DNA of 64,000 bases, from NCBI GenBank assembly GCA_030704615.1, contig CM060731.1:67064756-67128755 (forward strand), in the 5' to 3' direction. A program made the position numbers and the translations under genes. Every line of letters begins with the position of its first letter. Position 1 is the stretch's first letter. Shown piece after piece: positions 54,801 to 64,000 of this stretch. The stretch is from Takakia lepidozioides. Taxonomy: Eukaryota > Streptophyta > Takakiopsida > Takakiales > Takakiaceae. A model generated the notes under the pieces. That model was not told the origin of the DNA and searched no databases. It saw nothing but the letters and a program-made list of their open reading frames with translations.

Positions 54801-55759
54801 ATTTTATAATAAAAAAAGAAAAAGAAAAGCAGAGGCTTCTAGAATAGCCTGGGGGACTCGAGGCTTCTTTTTCCAGTGACATATTATGATACGTTGCTGG
54901 AAATTCTACCGACCTATTCCGAATTCACCCCTACCACTTGCAATATTTTTACTGGGGTGTAAGAGGGCTGTGCGCCTACCACGTGACGGCACCGCTGGCA
55001 GTTATGGCAGCGACAAATGTCACGATAAATGAGGCACATGATGACTGGCAGCGTGGTGTGCGCTCGCGAATATTAGTATATTCGTATTTGGGCACGCGGA
55101 TGAACGTACCCCAGCTACCTCTCATCCGCTACGCTTTTCGATCCATTTCGATCCATTTCTCAGATTCATCCATCCGGATTTGCGCTTAGTAACAAGGAGT
55201 GTTCATCCATCGACGAACCCATTCATGCCTGTAAGCGGATGGATGCGATCATCCGTTCACTGAAAAGCGTAAAACGCAAACTAGTTACTAGAGTAACACG
55301 CGGCGTACCCGAGAGTGGCTGAGAAGCAATAAGTAGCCCGTGATTTGACGCCACGTGGTGAGGTTGGGTGGGGGGAGGTGAGGTGGGTCCGTGGCTGTGT
55401 GTGGAGCTTGGGAGAAGGCAGAGCTATGGTGAGAGACGTCCCCAGCGAGGGGACGACGCAGAGGACCTGAGGGGCTTTCAGAGTTTGCGGTGGTCTGCAG
55501 AGATTGTTGCGTGAATGGAAGCTTTGAGATTGAAGCAGCACAGACGGGTTACGTACAGGCTCTGATTTGGCGGAATTTTGCTCATGGGATTCACGCCAAG
55601 GGAGGAGGCAGTGGGAGTATACTGTTGTGTCGTAGGATTGATTGTGATTCTCACTTTCGAGGTTGATACTGCTGGGAGATTTTCTACAACTTTTTTATTT
55701 GTTTTTCTTCCGGAGATTGTATAGAGGAAAGGGAGAGAACGAGAGGGTGGTCGGGAGAA
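54800..55759 (+). promoter_or_regulatory. Upstream region of the MBOAT gene
   Basis: No coding signal. It probably contains promoter and 5' UTR: the purine-rich stretch from about 55360 to 55755 looks transcribed. No motif was singled out. Confidence 0.3.
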
Positions 55760-58700
55760 ATGGAAGGTGTGAAGGAGGTGGAGGGGTTGCTGGGGGTTTC
55801 GGGGCCAGTGCTGCGGTTTTTACTGTGTTTCTTCGCATCAATCCCTGTGAGCTGGTTATGGCGGTTTATGCCCGGTCCATTTGAGAGGCATGTGTATGCA
55901 GCTGCTTCTGGCGCGTTGCTATCCTATCTGTCGTTTGGTCCTGCAGCTAACGTGAACTTTTTAATTGCTATACTGATGAGCTATGGTAGCATGCTTCTGT
56001 ATCGTAGACGCTGCGGTATCATCACCTTCGTGGGCTCCTTCGGCTTCCTTATCATTTGGTAAGAGAGATTGAAGCATCCCGTCGCTGCTATGTGTGAGTT
56101 TTTTTTTCTTACAATCTGGGATCCAGGGTTTGTATGGACATTGCTTGAAAGGCAGAGCAGTTATTTATCCACTTTCAAAATTCATGTTTGTGCGGTTTAT
56201 CGCGAGCTACCATCAGGTGAGTATCACAGGTGGGTTTTTTCTTCGGACGGTGGGGGCTCTCATGGATATTTCTGGCAAGTCATTCCGGTCTTGACAATCG
56301 GTTCGTGGCTATGGGGTTTGCCGAGTATGCTCCATTTTGCTTTTCGGTTCACTCACTAGGTCTGGCTTGTAGGAGGCTTCATGGAGGGTGTTGACACCAT
56401 GCAGAGTTGAATTCCCTCATGCCTAGGATGTAGCTGTTGAAGCCGAAATGAACCAGATTGAGTCCTTGCATTCATGCAGGAGTAAAGCTTCACAGAGGAA
56501 ACTGTGGGGCACTACTGAGCTTGGATGGTGTGGGATGCAGCCACGTGACTCTCGTGAGTGGCGATGCTTGGAAGAACGGAGGCATAGACTCAACTGGTAA
56601 ACGTCGCGTCGTCCTCTGACCTTCCTATTTTCCATTCAACCTCGTCGTGGCCATGATCTACGGTTTCGGTATCCCTGACGGAAGTTACACAGGGTTTTGC
56701 GGGGTAAGAGACTTGGGGTAGGTGCCTGTGGCATTTTTGTATGAGATACCCACCTGGCTTGCTTGGGGACTGACCGTCATTCAAGGTGGCCTGGTGTAAC
56801 TCCCACATGCTCTTGCTAAGAGAGGCTTAAAAAGATGGAATTTTACTGAAATGCTACGACTTCATGGGGATAAGGTTGTTAACTGTTCCCGGGGATCTCT
56901 CATCTTCTGAATTTTGAAATCTGTTACGAATGTCCATATGGAATGGGTGTATGGGGGCCCGGGCTGTGAGGGGTTGTCCCATAGCCCCACACTTGCTGCA
57001 AAGGAGCTGGTCTGAGAACTATACTTTAAACCGCAAAGGTCCGCCAGGTGGGTTCAATTTGAACTCGCTTTCATCAAAGGTGGAGGCACGAGTCCATCTC
57101 TATCAATTATCCAGGTGGACTTCTATGAATGCTAGCAGGCCTGGAACACCACAGACCTGGGAGCTCTATATCAGTCACTGGATTCAAGATATAGAGGGGA
57201 TATTCTTTTCTGTCATTCCCGAGGCTCCAAGTTTCAAATACTGCAGGCCAATGCCTCTCTGGCCCAAGGATTAATCAACCAGCCCAGGTTTTAATCTTGA
57301 TTAGTTTGTTTTGCTTGTACCAATATTGTCATGATACTTTCATCTCCAGTAACACGGGTTCTGAATTTGGCAGGTGCTTTGATGGTGTTGACACTGAAAG
57401 TGACTTCAGCAGCTATAAATTACGAGGATGGATTGATTGAGGATGAGGATTGTCTACGAGAAGCACAAAAGAAAAACCGGATCAAAGAACTTCCATCCCT
57501 CATTGCCTACTTAGGCTACTGCCTCAATTGTGGGACCAACTTGGCGGGGCCTGTCTATGAAATGAAGGACTACTTTGACTGGACTGAAAACAAGGGGGTA
57601 TTTTGCATCTCCTCTCCTCATTCTTTTCTTTCTCTTCCTGTTTCTTGCCACTGAAAATTTGGACCTGGTACTGCCAGATTCTGTTTTTTGCTTGTTACTA
57701 GCTTTTTAAAAGCTGGCAGTGGGGTTTCCACTGACCAGGTTATGAACTCTTACAGCAATTGCTCCATTGTTTGTGCACAACCTACAACAACTGTCAGTGA
57801 GTGTTGACTGGAGGACTGGCATTGGAACTATTCGAGAGAGATATATACACTCGTTCTAGCATAGCCAACAAAGCAAGTCACCTTTGGGAGACTAAACAAA
57901 ACTTTGTCGCCAATAAATAGGGGTAAGTTTTCATAGTAGTTCAGATTTTCAAATCATCGATCCCAATTGAACAAACAAATGGGGAAGGTGAGGAGGGGCT
58001 TTTGATAAATCTTGTGGGATACTCTTGTGATGACTTGTACATGATGACTTACAGTGTCCAAGAGCTGGTGATGACAGTGCAAATCCAAAATTTGGTGGGT
58101 GCAGCTGTGGAGTCCTACATCGGACAAGCCACCTCCCTCTCCATACAAGACGGCTCTGTATGCGACTTTGAAGGCCCTGGTGTGCATGGGTATTTACGTG
58201 TTCCTTTCCCCTCATGTTCCCCTCTCTCGATATTCGGAGCCCCAGTATAAAGAGTGGGGATTTTGGCACCGTGCCTTCTTCCAATATCTCTGTGGATTCA
58301 CTGCAAGGTGGAAATATTATTTTGTCTGGTCTGTATCAGAAGCAGCAATGATCATCTCAGGGTTTGGCTTTAGTGGCTGGGCCAAAGCATCTCCGTCTCA
58401 GGAACCAAAAGCAAAGTGGACTCGGGCCAAAAATGTTGACATCTTGAAAGTGGAGTTTGCTGGAAGTGCTGGGGAGTATCCACTCTATTGGAACATCCAT
58501 GTTAGCACATGGCTCCGACACTGTATCCTTTTTACATTCTGTCTCTTTTTCTGAGTCGCTGGAGTTTGCTTGTCAACTTGACGATGTTGAAGTGCACCTG
58601 AGATCTAGTTGCTAGTGCCTAGTGGGTCTCTCTTCCCCTTATATATATATATATATGCATCTCTGCATGAGGAAACTGTTTTCTCTTGAGTGAGATAAGC

Positions 58701-60168
58701 GCACAGCTAGCGAATGGATTTTTATTTCTGGAGCATGGGTATTCTTGACAATCTGTTAAGATGTGTATGAGAGATTGATCGTACCAGGGAAGAAACCAGG
58801 ATTTTCGCAGTTGCTTGCTACTCAAGTCACAAGTGCTGTGTGGCATGTGGGTCTCCTCCCTTGAAGTTGATTTGTCTTGATGGTCAGTGTTTTGAGGTTA
58901 GGCATGGGTTCCTGTTGATCAGTACTACAGAAAGCAAAGTGAGAGAGGGGAGAGAGGGGTTTGGCAACTGGGAATACAGCATATACACACAGACTCACAG
59001 GATTCCAGATGTAAAGTCTAGTCAAAGTTAGTGGCAAGTAGTTCGCAGACATATCTGTCTAATGTATGGATGTGAGGCTTGCCTATGGTTATGGAGTTCA
59101 CATCAGGTTATCTAGGAATGTGGGCTTCCCATGAAAGATGTCCTGGTGACATGTTTCAAGGCTGATAGCTGGAAGGTGTGTGGGAGCAGGGCTTGTACTC
59201 TGGATATATTCTCTTCTTCGTCAATAGTGCCCTCATGATTGCTGGTTCACGAGGTATACCTTCACCATCTACTACAGGCTGTTAGGAAAACTTAGTAAAG
59301 CATGAACTTATGGTTCTCACTGGCATTTTGTAAGATGGGAGTTGGGCTGTGTCTCAGTTACTGGTAAGATCTGAGTTGTAAGCAGACGTTGTAAACTTCG
59401 TAATTACTGCTATAACAATCTCAGACAGTATTAATTGGTTTTTCCATGCTAGGCTTGTTTTCGGGTGTACACAGCATATTTAGGACACCTGCAAAGGTTT
59501 CTCAGAGCAAGCATTGGAGGGGGCTCTTTTACTGAGAAAACCTCTCTTTACTACTGGAAGCTGTTGTGCAACCTTCAGGATGTGGTTATCCCATGTTTCC
59601 TTTTCAGCCTGTACTTAAAAGCTGGGAACTGAACTGGACAGCCTGGGCATTGTGGATTTAATGTTGGAATTCCGGTGGGGAGCAGTTATTTACAGGTGGC
59701 AAAAGACTATACCAAAGAAGGCTGTTGTGGTCCAACGAGTTGGCACCTTGATTAACGGTCTTTATAGCGCTTATTGTATCAATATAGCCTCCCCAGGTTT
59801 TCTGGTCCGTCTCTTCCCATCGCTTGTGCTCAGTTGCATTGTAGAGTTGTTTGCTGTTTGGTTCTGTGATGGGGGATTGATCGTGAATCTGACATGTGAT
59901 GGTCAATCATTGCATGCATCTGCACTGAAGTTTTGATGAGGTGTGAATCAGATGTGATGGGTTGCAAGAAATTTTCTTGCCAAGTACCAATGGTGTTGCT
60001 CGCTGTTGACAGGTTTTGAATTTTTGGGAAACAATGGAGGTATACAGAAGTGTATATTATTCAGCCACATTGTTACCGTTGTCGGTCATGCTGTTGGGGT
60101 CAATCTTTAAGCCCCCAAGGGTGGCAGGCAAATCAAAGCAGCGATCACAGCAGCAAAAGGAAGATTAA
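55760..60168 (+). CDS. LPCAT: Lysophospholipid acyltransferase, MBOAT family (plant LPCAT/LPLAT type), 8 exons
   Basis: ER membrane enzyme that transfers acyl groups from acyl-CoA to lysophospholipids in the Lands cycle. Inferred exons: 55760-56058, 56541-56596, 57374-57597, 58105-58522, 58761-58846, 59190-59253, 59686-59804, 60013-60168. All GT-AG; the total of 1422 nt gives 473 residues, near the plant family length. Landmarks: RFLLCFFASIPVSWLWRFMP and YAAASGALLSYLSFG (N-terminal membrane segments), SGDAWKNGGIDSTG, LKVTSAAINYEDG, LIAYLGYCLNCGTNLAGPVY, HRAFFQYLCGFTARWKYYFV, WTRAKNVDILKVE, LYWNIHVSTWLRHYVYERL with the conserved Asn, and TSAVWHGLYSGYILFF with the catalytic His. Ends in a charged KSKQRSQQQKED tail. 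No breaks seen. The donor after exon 5 (GTGGGT) and that after exon 7 (GTCCGT) are weak. Confidence 0.94.
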
Positions 60169-63100
60169 TCTCATTCTTCGGACTGCCATATTGGCAGGCC
60201 GGTTTTGCGGCGGTTGGTTGGTTCTCTGAGCTGGTCTGTGAACTCTGCACACCAGGTTGGGTTGTCAATTTCACATTGGAGGTGAGAAGGGTAATGTACA
60301 CATAATATGATTCTTGTTGCAGGTGTTGTCTTTGCAATGTACAAAGTGTTCTTAGTTGGGTTGCTTTGAAATAAAAGAAGGCTTCTGAGTGTGGGTTTGT
60401 ATGCCTTGTCACACTGCATGTTTCTACTTCAATGAAGCAGTAAGTGTGAATTCTTGGTAGGTTCAACACATTGGAATACTAATGATTAGAGCAATGACAG
60501 TCTTGCAAAGCTTTGGGGTTTCAGCTCCAGAGGTTAGCTCAGTTAGTGGTGCATTTATAGACATTGTAGTTTAGCTCGGTTTCTAGTCACTGGGTCAACA
60601 ATTTTGTATCTAAGGCTTCCCTCAATCTAATCAGATGATAGGCTAGACGCCCACCCATTGGCTTGGATAGTTAGTGCACTGATGGAAAAGGCTCCAAATT
60701 AGGTCGCCAGCTGACAAACTGGTGTTCAAGTCAAAAGTCAGTTATTTGTGACTAAGAATTTTGATTGCTGATCAGCTAATGGTAGCTGGTAGTGCGTGGA
60801 ACCAACTTGAAGCCACAGGAGGGTTTTGCTGATGGTTTTGTTTGTTTGTTTGTTTGTTTGTTTGTTTTGTTATTAAAGAAAAAGGGTTTGGAGGCCTTTT
60901 ACATGCTTGTAAAGCTCGACGGGGTGTTTTTGCGGCCAAAAATTCCCTAAGTCCCATGAAGTGACCTGGGACATGGAGAAAGTAATTATGTGGAAGAGCC
61001 ATAAGGTGACCATCCTTTGATAGGGACAACCTAGCCTGCCACCATGGGCAAGCTAACAATAATAGTTTTTTTGGTTTTTTTGCTCTTGAAAGGAAAACAC
61101 CAGGGATCCTACAAATCAGGCCTGCCCCTAAATTATTGTGAAGAGGAGAAAGTCACCTCTTTCGAAGCAACCTTGTCATTAACTTGCCAAATTTCACACT
61201 TTGTTTTTATTACTCACATAAGGGAAGTTGGTTGCAACCGCCGGAGTTGGATTGATGTTTTTATGACTTTGAGAAGTTAGTTGCAACCACTGGATTGATG
61301 TGCTCGGTGTGCCACAATGTGACTTAGGGTTAAAATCCTGCTACCTTGTCGGTTGTGGTAAACTCTTCTCCCCCTTCCCGCAGGCAGTGTCCCATAAGCC
61401 TTTTGCCCAATGAGGTTACTTTGACAGTGTGGGTGTTTCCCTTTTGCTTCTGTGCTATTCTCCTGATGTACCTTCCCAGTTAATACCCACCTGAATTCAT
61501 ATATGCAGAATTTTATCCATCTATTGCCAATCCTTCATTTACATTAAGTTCATATTTATCCATTCAGATCCTTCACATGGGCCCAGTTCCTTCACTTCCA
61601 TCACATTTAGTTCCCTTCAGTTTTATCCCTTCAGTTTGTCACTTGCATTATTGCCAACATTAACAATAGAATGATATAATTCGACTTGTAAGGGTGGAGC
61701 ATACTTATGCCGCTGTTCAGTAAGGCTTCCTCTATTTCTAGAAGTTCTGTGGGAAAAGTAAAAAGAAGAAAATGACAATGAACCTTTGCTGCACTTGCCT
61801 GTGGGTCTGGGGTTCAATCTTGTGCTTTTGTCTGCCTTCAGCCTGGAGCTTGTCCCCTATATATCTCATGGCTCAGAAAGGGGGTCTCAAGGGTTTGTTG
61901 CTCTAGTTTCCCTCCAAATAAAACATAAAAATTACAAGCTTTCTCTTCCCTCAAGCTTGGCCATCGGAGCACCTGTGATCCTCAAACTTCAGTGGAAATA
62001 CTTACAAACGGTAAATGTTAACCTGTTTAACGTCCTAGAGGAAGTGGAAGAGGGGTATCTGTGGGTTACGTTTCGCATCTCGGCATGGTATGAAGAAATT
62101 GGGATGTCTTCAATCTCATCACTCGGATGACTGAAGAACATGTGAGGGAGATGTCACAAGGGAGCCATCAATTCAATGCTGGAATGGTTGATTAAGTGCT
62201 AATAAATTATGGGGCTTTTATATTTCACTTAACAGTCCTCCAAAGGGGGCAATATCCGTAAGGTGAAGTGGCTCTTAGTTAGGCCGACTGCGGCCAGAGC
62301 CTTTTCTCTCAAGTTGCCTTTAGTTAAACGGCTTGCAGAGAACCAAACTGCACTAACGGATGTGTGTGAACTGTGAACCTGACTTTACTAGGGCTAATTT
62401 TCAACTCAAATCCTGGTGCTATCCTTGCTCATCCTTCCTACAAGATAACATTTTCCCTTTATTCTTGCAGTAAGCTATTGTGTTGGAATGAATTCATGTG
62501 CATTTCAGTATTGCATTCATAGATTGTTAGTTCTGAAATGCCACATTGGTTCGTGGAAGCGATTTTCTGTGTGGGTTTGTAATCAAGTTATCGGTAGATA
62601 AATTGCTGGAAGTGTTCTCTCAAGACACGGGATGGATAGTTTTGGTGCTTCAAAAGAGTATGGAGCTGCATTGAGCACCGAAGCAGAGAAACATAAGGAC
62701 AGAGAGGAGCAGGCTTACGGTATTCTTTGAAATCATTTCACTGCGTACCCATCAGTACGTAAAGGCTGAACTGGCGTTGATCATTAATCACCACGTCAAC
62801 TTGTGAAGCGTGAGATGCATGGCTCTGTGGTACCGCCCAAGTCTATCTCTGAGCCACCTTTTCGCTCCAGATCATTGTACAATATCTTCAAGCCGTTGGA
62901 ACTCTTTGTATTTGTCCATTCATTCATTCTCATCGTCGGCAGTGCTAGTCTGCAGCATACCGTCGGTTGCATCCCTCATCCACAAGAAGTATCTACTGAG
63001 TTGCGTGGATTGCTGATGTTGTAGATATTCATGAATTCACTTTAAGACCAAGGTGGATACACTTCGCAAGAGCTGCTCTTGCCTAATCACTACCGCCGTG

Positions 63101-64000
63101 CTTTATATATACAGGACCCTGCGTTTGAGCATCAAGGTTCGCCAACCTGGATCTCTGTCATAACTTCAATAAGGAAAGTTGGTTGTCGCGACTCGCTCCC
63201 ATCAGTTCCAATTCAAACAGACTCGTTAATGTCCTGCCCAGAGCCTGCGCTGGTTTCTTGTTGTCTGTCTGTGTTGTTTGTTGTGTATTGTCTGTTTGAC
63301 GATCAAATTTCCCTTCTCAAAGCAATGCTTTCTATTTCTCTCAGGTGTGATGCATGATGAGTAGCGTGTTCATGTTCAATGACTGATATATTGTAAAATA
63401 GTTTCCCGACTGCGTAATAAGAGAATGTCAAGGTACTTGATTATCCACACAACGTGTTACAATTGTGTCCCCACACCTTTGCATTTTTAAGGCTTTCTCA
63501 AGTATGCAAAGGGGATGCAAAGCGTGCTTCAAACTTCAAAGTGCTGCAAAGAGCAGTGTCACGTGTTCGAAAAGTTTCCCTTCAGCCTGGCACCAGTTTT
63601 TTTTAATAGTTTTGCTGATTCCAAGCAACGTAGAGGCCTATTGGGATTCCAACTTCAAGTGCAGCTCTCACACACCACCCACGGACGCCGTTACACATCA
63701 AAAGACGAGTCTCCTCCTGTGCGAGCCGGCCATCATTATACACACCTATCTCTCCAAAGTGAAGCCTTCATGCGGAGATTGAACAATGAAAAGCAAGCAG
63801 AGGCAGAGCCAGTGAAATGACCAGGTTAAAGAATATTGGCAGTGCAAAAAGCCATGATTTGGGGTGAGCATAAATTAAAAGGCAAAAGCGAACCCACACA
63901 AGACAGTCCCCAGAGCACCATACAATCCCTTACTTAAAGGATCCCCCTTCTCCCTTGTATTATTACTCTACTCACCAAGGTCCCCTGCTAGATTTTGTGG
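60169..64000. other. 3' flank of the MBOAT gene; no recognised gene
   Basis: The first part is 3' UTR. A (TTTG)n microsatellite lies at about 60836-60867. The remaining sequence has only short ORFs without recognisable domains. The last kilobase could be the UTR or intron of a neighbouring gene but shows no protein match by eye. Confidence 0.4.

Noticed and set aside
60531-60560. GGTTAGCTCAGTTAGTGGTGC, a tRNA box A-like motif
   Set aside because: No box B at tRNA spacing; the nearest candidate is about 190 bp away and no tRNA fold is possible.
61044-61280. 78-residue ORF with a hydrophobic start
   Set aside because: No family match, no splice partners and ordinary composition; not enough to call a gene.

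Overview
This is nuclear DNA from a green plant or streptophyte alga. It holds three host genes with GT-AG introns: the 3' end of a plastid-type carbamoyl phosphate synthase small subunit, a complete GT14 (DUF266) glycosyltransferase and a complete MBOAT lysophospholipid acyltransferase. Between them lies about 43 kb of nested transposable elements (12-55 kb). The deep nesting of Ty3/gypsy, Ty1/copia, CACTA, hAT, SINE-like and TRIM elements suggests a large, repeat-rich genome. A charophyte or other non-seed lineage is plausible, but the sequence alone does not settle it.

Layout. 94-681: last two exons of CARA. 3918-10037: ten-exon GT14 gene. An intron of this gene carries a 365-bp TRIM retrotransposon whose 145-bp LTRs each contain a complete tRNA-like cloverleaf. 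12945-16079: 5'-truncated Ty3/gypsy copy on the plus strand (family A, copy 1). 16234-34523: a second, different Ty3/gypsy (family B) split by two CACTA elements. One is 849 bp (17565-18413, duplication TGG); the other is 11.84 kb (21013-32852, duplication CTA) and carries a decayed TNP2 transposase, a second transposon gene and an FCP1/NIF-type phosphatase domain. 34940-44574: a nearly full-length family A element on the minus strand with two LTR copies and a matching 5-bp flank. 44.6-55.2 kb: a SINE-like repeat, a Ty1/copia fragment, a GC-palindrome-rich CACTA element (50110-51356), a hAT MITE (54551-54738) and AT-rich DNA. 55760-60168: eight-exon MBOAT gene. After that there is no recognisable gene to the window end.

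The most remarkable system is gypsy family A. Copy 2 carries a cytosine-5 DNA methyltransferase domain between the protease and the reverse transcriptase. Both copies carry, after the integrase, halves of a PHD finger; each copy has lost a different part. Both copies also share an in-frame UAG at the same place, in the context UAG-CAA-CCA, between the methyltransferase region and the reverse transcriptase. The inferred ancestral polyprotein order is Gag, protease, methyltransferase, RT, RNase H, integrase, PHD: a retrotransposon that could both write DNA methylation and read chromatin. Both copies here are defective.
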